From Verrucomicrobiales bacterium (GTDB lineage Bacteria > Verrucomicrobiota > Verrucomicrobiia > Limisphaerales > F1-80-MAGS106), in the NCBI GenBank assembly GCA_947487925.1, contig CANLCA010000172.1, positions 1 to 6,535 of the forward strand: a stretch of DNA of 6,535 nucleotides, given 5' to 3'. Numbering within the stretch: position 1 is the first letter of the stretch; each line of letters begins with the position of its first letter. The translations under genes and the position numbers were made by a program. Below are positions 1 to 5,739 of the stretch, piece by piece. The notes beneath the pieces were generated by a model. The model did not search any database and was not told the DNA's origin. It worked only from the letters and a program-made list of their open reading frames with translations.

Positions 1-468
1 AACCAGCTTGGTGTTGGCCGCTTCCACGGTGGTGGGATACTGATCATAAGTCCCATCAAACGAGTTTCGTTTGAATAAGGAGAATTTCAAAAAATCACAC
101 TCCGTCAGCAAAACCTTCGAAGCGTTGCCGAGCGTTCGCGTAAGAGTTTTTTCGGTGGGATCATAGGTGTAGCTGAGGGTGACCCCGGGAGAGTAAAGGA
201 ATTCCAACTTGGTGGTGCTGGCGCTGGTCAACCGTTCACTCTGGCGGATGTCCTTGGTCATAATGTCCAAGGCGGTCCGGCTCTTGTTGTCGAGGTCCGT
301 GTAGTTGGCGATCGAGGCAAACGTTCGGGCGCTGTAGAAACTCATGCTGCCCAGCACCAGGAGAATCAGGGAGGCCAAGCCCGAGGCTATGGAGAACTCG
401 ATCAAGGTCACCCCGCGGGATGCCTTCCAGCGGTTGGCCGGATTGTTCGATGTGGTTTTGAGGTTCAT
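1..468 (-). CDS. Prepilin-like protein, PilW/GspJ-like minor pseudopilin (partial, 3' end missing)
   Basis: The frame is open from the ATG at 468-466 to the left edge, giving 156 codons with no stop, so the C-terminus lies outside the window. Residues 1-19 form a short basic leader ending in SRG, followed by VTLIEF. This is a type IV prepilin peptidase site (cleavage after Gly19, Glu24 at mature position +5), and a hydrophobic helix runs to about residue 48. After the helix come an SRTALDIMTKDIRQ segment and a beta-rich region, which is the usual layout of PilW/PulJ/GspJ-type minor pilins. Such proteins are processed at the inner membrane and built into a pilus or type II secretion pseudopilus tip. 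The start codon overlaps the stop of the upstream pilin gene (TAATG), and no clear Shine-Dalgarno is seen, so translational coupling is likely. The pilin class is secure from the cleavage motif; the assignment to pilus or secretion system is inference. Confidence 0.88.
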   Translation of the reverse strand, partial: MNLKTTSNNPANRWKASRGVTLIEFSIASGLASLILLVLGSMSFYSARTFASIANYTDLDNKSRTALDIMTKDIRQSERLTSASTTKLEFLYSPGVTLSYTYDPTEKTLTRTLGNASKVLLTECDFLKFSLFKRNSFDGTYDQYPTTVEAANTKLV

Positions 469-941
469 TAGTAGATGTAGTTTTGAATTCCCATCCGGGA
501 CACGAACGTGCTCACAGTGCGTGTGCGAACCACTTTCCCCGATGTCCAAATCACGGCGACCTCCACCATCTTCATTTCATCCTTATAGGTGGCCTCGAAC
601 GGAACCGGTTTGATCACCAGGGTTCCTGTGTAATCGAAATTTCCGTCAGTTGGAGCATTGCCGCCTTCGGTCAACGTGTAGAAGGGCGCGGTGAAGGACG
701 TGGGAATGAAGCCAGACTTGGTGACCTGGTCCCAGTTATAGAGCCGGATTGTCTCCATCTTTTCCTGGAGAATTTGGGCGGCCCTCAGGTTCTCTCGGGC
801 TAGTTGGACGAACCCCACGCACATCGAGAGCCCCGAATAGAGGGACACGACCACCACGGAAATGATCCCCACGCACACGAGGACCTCAATGATGGAGAAG
901 CCCCGCCAGCGAGTTCTTTTGAGAGGCAATTGGGTGTTCAT
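468..941 (-). CDS. Prepilin-like protein, PilV/GspI-like minor pseudopilin
   Basis: This is a complete 157-residue protein. The leader MNTQLPLKRTRWRG is short and basic, and cleavage after Gly14 leaves FSIIEV with Glu19 at mature +5, the canonical prepilin signal. A hydrophobic N-terminal helix (about 15-40) continues into an amphipathic helix ending KMETIRLYNWD (61-71). A small beta domain follows with a late MVEVAVIW strand. This architecture matches PilV/GspI-type minor pilins, which sit at the tip of type IV pili or type II secretion pseudopili. The gene is first in a minus-strand pair and its stop overlaps the start of the next pilin by one base. Two extended -10 elements lie about 120-165 bp upstream. 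No convincing Shine-Dalgarno precedes the ATG. The last residues (GIQNYIY) are unusually tyrosine-rich. The plus-strand pilin at 1586-2167 appears to be a diverged paralogue. Confidence 0.9.
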   Translation of the reverse strand: MNTQLPLKRTRWRGFSIIEVLVCVGIISVVVVSLYSGLSMCVGFVQLARENLRAAQILQEKMETIRLYNWDQVTKSGFIPTSFTAPFYTLTEGGNAPTDGNFDYTGTLVIKPVPFEATYKDEMKMVEVAVIWTSGKVVRTRTVSTFVSRMGIQNYIY

Positions 942-1064
942 GGTAGTGCGGAAATAATTGATTTTGCAGCGGCTTCTTCACCTGCCGCAAACGGCCTTCA
1001 CATCGATCGCGAGACTGTCGTGACGGACTCGCAAAGGACTGAAAGATCAAAACCGTCTGGAAGC

Positions 1065-1106
1065 ATCATAGCAAAAATCTAACCAAAGACACAAAAAATT
1101 ATAGCA
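1065..1106 (-). promoter_or_regulatory. Two tandem extended -10 promoters for the minus-strand pilin pair
   Basis: Reading the minus strand, TGCTATAAT occupies 1106-1098, a perfect extended -10 (TGnTATAAT). A second extended -10, TGCTATGAT, occupies 1073-1065, with a partial -35 TTGTGT at 1094-1089 and an 18-base spacer. Both point at the pilin gene starting at 941 and would give 5' leaders of roughly 115 and 150 bases. No good -35 box is seen for the first, which is normal for extended -10 promoters. These are sigma-70-type matches seen by eye in an AT-rich stretch, so chance matches are possible. Confidence 0.45.
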
Positions 1107-1137
1107 TTGTGAAAATAGACCTATAGGATTTAAAGTG

Positions 1138-1157
1138 ATAGAGCCGTATAGCTCTAT
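1138..1157. repeat. Short inverted repeat (possible operator) upstream of the pilin promoters
   Basis: ATAGAGC (1138-1144) and GCTCTAT (1151-1157) are perfect inverted copies around a 6-base centre. The site lies about 30 bp upstream of the extended -10 at 1106-1098 on the minus strand, a plausible activator position. It is short and in AT-rich DNA, so it may be chance. Confidence 0.25.
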
Positions 1158-1552
1158 TGATATGCTCTTTTGATGGTGAGTCAATAGATTGTTTAAGATC
1201 TAATACGATAGTTTTGTTGCGGAGTCGCGTTGTTGTCGCGCGATTGGCGAACTGAATTTGCAAGCGGCCTTTGAGCGATGTAATGATGTGCAACAGATTG
1301 GATGATAGAGAGTTGAGTAGAAATGAGTGCTTTTATTGTGGGGTGCGGTGAGCGACTTGGAGAGTCTTTTTCGCCGGGCCCTTTCGAAGATTAGTCTTTG
1401 CCAACGGTCGTTTTAAGATTGAACGACTTGAGCCGGCGGGTCGCTTTTGGGATATTGTCGAAACTGCGGATACCTTGGAAACTTGAGAAATGAGAAATGG
1501 GGAATCAGAGGTGACAGGCGGCGGAGGTGATAGGAATAGGACGAACGGTCTA

Positions 1553-1583
1553 TTGACAGCGCTTGATGCTGGTACACCATAAC
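1553..1583 (+). promoter_or_regulatory. Weak candidate promoter next to the plus-strand pilin start
   Basis: A perfect TTGACA at 1553-1558 is followed 19 bases later by CATAAC (1578-1583), a 4/6 match to TATAAT. Transcription would start at about 1590, inside the longest reading frame. If the promoter is real, translation would have to begin downstream of the ATG at 1586, for example at the in-frame TTG at 1694. The spacing is longer than ideal and the -10 is poor. Confidence 0.22.
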
Positions 1584-1585
1584 TC

Positions 1586-2167
1586 ATGCGCTTTGTTGTG
1601 AAAAAGCGGTTCGCCGGCTTTGTACCGGGCCGAATTGCTTGGGCTCTTCGTGGCGCAAGCGCTGGCACCTTTGATTGGTCGCCGCCCTTCGCCTTGGATG
1701 GCGGCGCATGCTCAAGGAGGGCGCGACCGCTTCTCGGATGGTCGCAAGGTGTTGCGGGTGGGTGCTTGATTGAAGTCATCATGTCCGTGGCGATTTCGGC
1801 GATCACGATCGGGGGCATCATGCAGGGATACATTATGTCTTCGCAACGTGTGGAATGGCTGGCGTGTTCCCAAGCGGCGAATTCGCAGGCCTCGCAGAAG
1901 ATTGAACAAGTTCGGGCCGCCAGGTGGGACACGTTGGGCTACCCGCCCGTGGACGAGGTGGTGAGCAGCAATTTCCCGACGGTTGTGGCGGCTTTGGATA
2001 TGCCCACCACGGGCAGCAACCAGCTTTATGGCACCAACACCATCACGATCACCACGATCTCAGTCAATCCCCCCATCAAGCTGGTGAATGTGGAATGCAC
2101 ATGGCGTGCCTTCAACCGTGGCACTGTCACCAATTCCATCTCGGTCTACCGCAGCCCTGATCAGTGA
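1586..2167 (+). CDS. Prepilin-like protein with unusual leader, PilV/GspI-like
   Basis: The frame encodes 193 residues from the ATG at 1586, with an in-frame stop (TAA 1580-1582) just upstream. Residues 58-70 read GGCLIEVIMSVAI. Aligning the conserved Glu63 with mature +5 puts the prepilin peptidase cut after Gly58, with Gly59 as an atypical +1 residue. A hydrophobic helix follows (about 61-85), then a helix ending QKIEQVRAARWD (104-115) and a beta domain with LVNVECTW near the end. The same pattern occurs in the minus-strand pilin at 468-941, suggesting paralogy and a role as a minor pilin or pseudopilin. The 58-residue, Arg/Pro-rich leader is far longer than the usual 5-25 residues. A TTG at 1694 would give a 22-residue leader and may be the true start, but neither start has a good ribosome site. 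An upstream frameshift is also possible. The pilin core is reliable; the N-terminus is not. Confidence 0.75.
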   Translation: MRFVVKKRFAGFVPGRIAWALRGASAGTFDWSPPFALDGGACSRRARPLLGWSQGVAGGCLIEVIMSVAISAITIGGIMQGYIMSSQRVEWLACSQAANSQASQKIEQVRAARWDTLGYPPVDEVVSSNFPTVVAALDMPTTGSNQLYGTNTITITTISVNPPIKLVNVECTWRAFNRGTVTNSISVYRSPDQ

Positions 2168-2183
2168 TTAGGGGGCAGGGGTT

Positions 2184-2235
2184 AGTAACCAGTAATCAGT
2201 AACCACTGATTACTGGTTACTGATTACTGGTTACT
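2184..2235. repeat. Perfect 21-bp inverted repeat formed by oppositely oriented heptamers
   Basis: Positions 2184-2204 are the exact reverse complement of 2215-2235, with a 10-base loop. A shorter register also exists (2184-2200 with 2205-2221, 4-base loop). The left arm consists of inverted heptamers (TAACCAG, TAATCAG, then TAACC), and the right arm is the beginning of the direct array. It starts 17 bp after the pilin stop codon. The hairpin could slow or end transcription from the pilin gene, or extrude as a cruciform. No T-run follows it, so it is not a classic intrinsic terminator. Confidence 0.9.
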
Positions 2236-2310
2236 GATTACTGATTACTGATTACTGATTACTGATTACTGATTACTGATTACTGGTTACTGGTTACTGG
2301 TTACTGGTCA
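2206..2310. repeat. Heptanucleotide tandem array, 14 units plus one degenerate
   Basis: Units start every 7 bases from 2206 to 2297 and read CTGATTA (A type) or CTGGTTA (G type) in the order A,G,A,G,A,A,A,A,A,A,A,G,G,G. A degenerate unit CTGGTCA follows at 2304-2310. Only the fourth base varies among the 14. Seven is not a multiple of three, so TGA falls in all three plus-strand frames, and TAA in all three minus-strand frames where A-type units occur. The array therefore cannot be coding on either strand. It fills most of the gap between the pilin stop and the GTG of the response regulator. Runs this uniform usually change length by slippage, so copy number may differ between strains. Confidence 0.95.
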
Positions 2311-2319
2311 GGACCCAAC

Positions 2320-3051
2320 GTGGGTGGAAAAATTGCCGTTTCAAGGTTTAATGCTCAAATCCTAGGATGCAGATTGTTCGCCAAACCGCTTGTGGAACCA
2401 AATCCTATCCGATTGCTGCTGGTGGACGATCACCCGATCGTGCGCCTGGGACTTAAGACACTGCTGGAGCGCTCCCCCAGGATCCAAGTCGTTGGGGAAG
2501 CATCAACCGCTGCGGAGGCTCTGACGCAAGCGAGGATTCTTGAACCTACCGTTGTCATTCTCGACGTTCGTTTGCCGGACGGTATGGGTTTTGATGTGTG
2601 TCGTGAGCTCCAAAGTTTTCCGGGTGACATCCGGGTCCTGATATTCACCGCCTACGCTGATGACGAGAGGGTGTTGCAATCGATCTCAGCCGGAGCGGAC
2701 GGCTATCTGCTCAAGGAAATCGACTTGGACCGACTGATTCTCTCCGTGGAACAGATTGCCGATGGGCAGTCGATTCTGGATCCGGCGGTCGCGAGGGTCG
2801 TGATGGGCCGAGTGAAGGCAGTCGGCACCGGGGAGTTGAGGAACAAATTGGAACTGCTCTCGAACCAGGAGCGTCGAGTTCTTGCCTTGGTCGCGCAGGG
2901 GAAGACCAACAAGGAAATCGGTTTGGATCTGGAATTGAGCGATAAGACGGTCAAGAACTACCTCAGCAATCTGATGGACAAACTCAAGTTGAACCGCAGA
3001 TCGCAGGCGGCGGCATTTTTTGTGGAGCACACCAATCGGTCGACCGGGTAG
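2320..3051 (+). CDS. NarL/LuxR-family response regulator (DevR/DosR-like), orphan
   Basis: This is a cytoplasmic two-component response regulator and DNA-binding transcription factor. Numbered from the GTG at 2320 (243 residues), the receiver domain spans about 29-145. It has the acidic pair Asp36-Asp37, phosphoacceptor Asp82 in LDVRLPDG, Thr110 and Lys132. A linker leads to a LuxR-type helix-turn-helix at about 180-235, with LSNQERRVLALVAQGKTNKEI and the recognition segment SDKTVKNYLSNLM. The TVKNY and RRSQAA motifs resemble the DevR/DosR subgroup. The start is uncertain. The GTG at 2320 has AGGA at 2310-2313, but the first 24 residues lie outside the receiver fold. A TTG at 2374 also has AGGA six bases upstream, and a GTG at 2392 would begin MEPNPIRLLLVDDH, the normal family start (219 residues). 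All receiver residues are intact, so phosphorylation is expected. No kinase is encoded nearby. The gene is preceded directly by the heptamer array and converges with the ABC operon. Confidence 0.95.
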   Translation: MGGKIAVSRFNAQILGCRLFAKPLVEPNPIRLLLVDDHPIVRLGLKTLLERSPRIQVVGEASTAAEALTQARILEPTVVILDVRLPDGMGFDVCRELQSFPGDIRVLIFTAYADDERVLQSISAGADGYLLKEIDLDRLILSVEQIADGQSILDPAVARVVMGRVKAVGTGELRNKLELLSNQERRVLALVAQGKTNKEIGLDLELSDKTVKNYLSNLMDKLKLNRRSQAAAFFVEHTNRSTG

Positions 3052-3075
3052 GGATCTGGGGAAGGTTCACCACGG

Positions 3076-3104
3076 AAAGGGGGCCGAAAGGGGACCGAAT
3101 GGGG
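3076..3104. repeat. Short imperfect 11-bp tandem repeat
   Basis: AAAGGGGGCCG (3076-3086) is followed by AAAGGGGACCG (3087-3097) and a partial AATGGGG (3098-3104). It lies in the 188-bp gap between the converging regulator and permease genes. The gap shows no intrinsic terminator with a T-run. Confidence 0.6.
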
Positions 3105-3239
3105 AGGGTGACCTGGGCAGGGAGGCATGACGAAGAACGAGGCAACTCCTTCCTGGATCTGGTGAGTGATTCCTCATTCATCCCAACTGAAGACTCACGA
3201 CCCAGGCGGGTCCTGCTTGTGCCGATTCGGGTGGTTGGC

Positions 3240-4964
3240 TCACAGCTCGAAATGGGCGACTTTCCGCATTCCCAAACGATAAGGGATCCAACCCAGGCAG
3301 ATCGATAATGCGATCTGTGCGGCCCAAGCGGTGGCGGTCCACCACGGATGATCTGCCATGCCGCGCAACCAGGGCGATCCGGTGGCGAGCAGAACGACCG
3401 AAGCCACGATGTAGAGAAAACTCAGGATCAGACAGAACGTGCCTCCGAAGCCGCTCACGATCTTGCTCGGGTTGTCCTCCTTGAAATTGGGGTAAAGAGT
3501 GCCTAGCCCGAGGGCCATGGCGTTTAGGGTCAGAGTCATGACGGAGACGGCCGCCAGAAAGAAAGCCGTTTTATCGGGGGACATTTTGAGCATGCTGCAA
3601 GACACTGCCATGAGGGTTATGGTGATGCCGAGGGAGGCGAATGTGGCGAGGCGATATTTGATCTGCACAACCCGGGGCAGGCCAATTGGGGCAAGACCGA
3701 TGATCCAGACCCGCTTTCCTTCGAGGGAGAATTGCGGGAACACAAACCGGGTCGTGAGCGTGGCGAGGTTGAGCGAGCACGCGCCGAGGTTGAGGTAGGA
3801 GACGAGATGGACCCAGAAAGGGTTGGTGAGCTGCTGGGAGAAGTGGCGGAGGTTGATCACGTAAACACCCAGCAACCCGAACAGCACGAGCGTCTGCCCC
3901 CATTGGGCGGTGTCACGCCAGAACATACGGATGTCTTTGGCCACCAAAGCTCGGACATCCCCGCTCATCCAAGGGAACAAGACCAAGAGGGATTCGATGC
4001 CGCGTGCGCCGAAGTCGAACTTCGCACGTCTTTCCCGCCATCGGCGGAGCCCGTCCCAACGCGCCAGGGCGCTGCCCCGGCTTTGGACCTCGGAGGTGGC
4101 TGCATAAAAAAGCTGTCCAGTTCCGGTGAAAGTCCAGAACCCAAAAAACAGGACGTTGCTCAGCAAAATCAGCAAGAAGAATGCGGCCGTTGACCGGGCT
4201 CCCTCCGCCCATTGGAGAACGCCCGAGGAGAGCCAGTAGCTTGGGAGCCATGGGAATTGGGCGAATTGAGTCTTCTCCAGCAAACGATCCAGGACGGCGA
4301 GCACACGGGTCTCGAGCATGTCATCGCTGAGGGGTTCCGGTTTTAACCAAAAAATGGCCCCGATGATGAGGGCCGCGCTGGAGGCGACAATCAGGAGCTG
4401 GAACCGACGGCGGTCCAGGAAACGGGCGAGATGAATCGCGCACCACGCCGCCCCGAAAGCGGGCAGAAAGATGAAGAGAGTGAGGAGAACCACCGTGATG
4501 AAGTAGAAGTCCCAGTCCACTTTATGCGCCAGGCCGTAGGCCGCCAGAAGCGGAGCGATCAGGTAGAGGAAAGCCCAGGATGCGAGCAGGGTCGATTCGA
4601 GGCATTTGAATGTGAAGATCGTTTGGAAGGGGATCGGCATCGTCATGAGGAATTGCGTTTCCCGATGACGAAAGAAATTGGTGTAGCTGATTACTAGGTT
4701 GCTGAAAAAGAGCATGAAAAAGAGGAAAGCGAACAGGAGAAACATGAGGCGCTCGGTGAGGACGCTTCCCAATCCGGGAAAGGAACCAATGAAACGGAGC
4801 CCGGTTCGGAACAAGGCGAAAGACAGGGCTGCGTAGCCGATCATGAAGAAACCGATGAGACCCGTGAGCAGCCGGGATTGGTCTCGGATCGCCAGCACGG
4901 CACGCCAGATTTGGCGTCGATGAACTCCGAGCAGGATTCGGAATGCACTGGGTGCCGAGGTCAT
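3240..4964 (-). CDS. ABC exporter permease, large ABC-2/EcsB-like integral membrane protein
   Basis: The 574-residue protein has about twelve hydrophobic segments, at roughly 35-52, 73-94, 124-146, 153-176, 189-207, 260-280, 357-371, 382-402, 440-458, 467-490, 504-528 and 544-562. A charged cytoplasmic-type stretch lies in the middle (about 295-350, rich in Arg/Lys/Asp). The motif FPQFSLEGKRVWIIGLAPI (409-427) is typical of a large putative ABC exporter permease group (I believe Pfam PF16949), distantly like EcsB. It should form the membrane channel partner of the ATPase encoded just upstream. The genes overlap by four bases (ATGA, 4961-4964), a standard sign of translational coupling and shared stoichiometry. 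No Shine-Dalgarno is visible, which fits coupling. The length and two-half layout suggest a fused permease rather than a half-size subunit. The substrate cannot be told from sequence. Confidence 0.93.
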   Translation of the reverse strand: MTSAPSAFRILLGVHRRQIWRAVLAIRDQSRLLTGLIGFFMIGYAALSFALFRTGLRFIGSFPGLGSVLTERLMFLLFAFLFFMLFFSNLVISYTNFFRHRETQFLMTMPIPFQTIFTFKCLESTLLASWAFLYLIAPLLAAYGLAHKVDWDFYFITVVLLTLFIFLPAFGAAWCAIHLARFLDRRRFQLLIVASSAALIIGAIFWLKPEPLSDDMLETRVLAVLDRLLEKTQFAQFPWLPSYWLSSGVLQWAEGARSTAAFFLLILLSNVLFFGFWTFTGTGQLFYAATSEVQSRGSALARWDGLRRWRERRAKFDFGARGIESLLVLFPWMSGDVRALVAKDIRMFWRDTAQWGQTLVLFGLLGVYVINLRHFSQQLTNPFWVHLVSYLNLGACSLNLATLTTRFVFPQFSLEGKRVWIIGLAPIGLPRVVQIKYRLATFASLGITITLMAVSCSMLKMSPDKTAFFLAAVSVMTLTLNAMALGLGTLYPNFKEDNPSKIVSGFGGTFCLILSFLYIVASVVLLATGSPWLRGMADHPWWTATAWAAQIALSICLGWIPYRLGMRKVAHFEL

Positions 4965-5722
4965 TCCCGGGTTTCTGGAGATCGGTTGCCCGAGGGATCA
5001 GCGGCCTCGGAAGTCAGGCTGAGAAATGTCTCTTCCAGGGCTCCTCCGCTGCCGTCGCGATCGCGAAGTTGGTCCCGCGTGCCCACGGCGATGAGGCGCC
5101 CTTGGTGAATGATGCCGATCCGGTCTGCCATCTCCTCCGCCACACTCAATTGGTGCGTGGACAAAAACACCGTCATCCCGTTCCGGGACCGTTCCTTGAG
5201 GATGTCCTTGACCACCCGGGTGTGTTGCGGATCCAGGCCGACCATCGGTTCATCGATGACAAAAACTTCGGGGTCGTGCAGCAGCGCGGAAGCGATGGCC
5301 ACCCGTTGCCGTGTTCCATGGGACAATCCTTCGATGGGCTTTGTCAGATAGGGAGCGAGGTGGAAGCGTTCGATGAGCTCTTTGGCGCGATTTTCCATGT
5401 CGGCGTTGCTCATCTGAAACAGTTGGCCGGTAAACCGCATGAACTCCCAGGGGGTCAGCTTGTCGTATAAGAAGGGAAAATCAGGCACATAAGCCAGCCT
5501 CTTGCGGGCTTCCAAAGGATCCTTTTGAACATCGTAACCCGCAACCCGAGCGCACCCCGCGGTGGGTTTGATGAGGCCCGCAATGATTCGGATGGTGGTC
5601 GTCTTGCCAGCCGCATTGGGGCCCAGAACGCCGAAGAACTCTCCTTTGTGTACGGTCAGATCAATGCCATCCACAGCGGTCAAGTCGCCGAAACGTTTTA
5701 CAAGCCCGATCAGTTCAATCAT
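4961..5722 (-). CDS. ABC transporter ATP-binding protein, EcsA-like exporter ATPase
   Basis: This 253-residue cytoplasmic ATPase should power the permease encoded next to it. Walker A is GPNAAGKTT (34-42), Walker B is VFVIDEP (153-159) with catalytic Glu158, the D-loop is GLDP (162-165) and the switch histidine is His190. Two elements depart from the consensus. The Q-loop position reads YVPD (Asp81 in place of Gln), as in the EcsA-like group where Glu is common, and the signature is LSHGTRQRV (133-141) instead of LSGGQ. The catalytic residues are otherwise intact, so it should hydrolyse ATP. The C-terminal tail (about 232-253) is short and polar. The ATG at 5722-5720 starts the conserved MIELIGLVKRFG strand, so the start is well supported, although no clear ribosome site precedes it. 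It is first in a two-gene operon and divergent from the methyltransferase gene. Confidence 0.96.
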   Translation of the reverse strand: MIELIGLVKRFGDLTAVDGIDLTVHKGEFFGVLGPNAAGKTTTIRIIAGLIKPTAGCARVAGYDVQKDPLEARKRLAYVPDFPFLYDKLTPWEFMRFTGQLFQMSNADMENRAKELIERFHLAPYLTKPIEGLSHGTRQRVAIASALLHDPEVFVIDEPMVGLDPQHTRVVKDILKERSRNGMTVFLSTHQLSVAEEMADRIGIIHQGRLIAVGTRDQLRDRDGSGGALEETFLSLTSEAADPSGNRSPETRE

Positions 5723-5739
5723 GAGCGGATGAAACCACG

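Larger units (their letters stand above)
942..1585. other. Intergenic region between divergent pilin genes, with an AT-rich core
   Basis: This 644-bp stretch has no convincing gene. By hand count, 1081-1320 is about 39% GC and 1081-1140 about 27%, clearly lower than the flanking coding DNA. A TTG-started 64-codon frame on the minus strand (1293-1099) has no ribosome site and no recognisable motif. A long minus-strand frame (1932-1333) is antisense to the real pilin gene. The region holds the candidate promoters of the minus-strand pair (1065-1106), a short hairpin (1138-1157), another weak inverted repeat (GTCGTT 1407-1412 with AACGAC 1422-1427) and a TTGACA box at 1553-1558 facing the plus-strand pilin. 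The GC-richer part, 1330-1550, shows nothing else that I can support. Confidence 0.6.

Noticed and set aside
1099..1293. 64-codon minus-strand frame in the AT-rich spacer
   Set aside because: It has a TTG start without a ribosome site and no motif, and its 3' end overlaps the candidate promoter. Short AT-rich frames like this arise by chance.
1714..1720. AAGGAGG resembling a strong Shine-Dalgarno
   Set aside because: No in-frame ATG, GTG or TTG lies 5-10 bases downstream. The ATG at 1738 is in another frame and stops after 11 codons.
1748..1770. VAGGC as a possible lipobox making the third pilin a lipoprotein
   Set aside because: Position -3 is Ala instead of Leu/Val/Ile, there is no hydrophobic signal segment before it, and LIEV plus the following helix fits a prepilin better.
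1333..1932. Long 199-codon minus-strand reading frame
   Set aside because: It lies antisense to the pilin gene at 1586-2167, has a low-complexity Pro/Ser/Arg-rich product with no recognisable domain, and no ribosome site.
2206..2310. Heptamer array as a CRISPR array
   Set aside because: The units are contiguous 7-mers with no spacers, and no cas genes are present.
3199..3212. GACCC/GGGTC hairpin as a terminator for the converging genes
   Set aside because: The stem is only five base pairs with no T-run on either strand.
3571..4251. Several 100-150-codon frames inside the permease gene on both strands
   Set aside because: They are shadow frames of a high-GC membrane-protein gene, rich in Arg, Pro and Glu with no domain.
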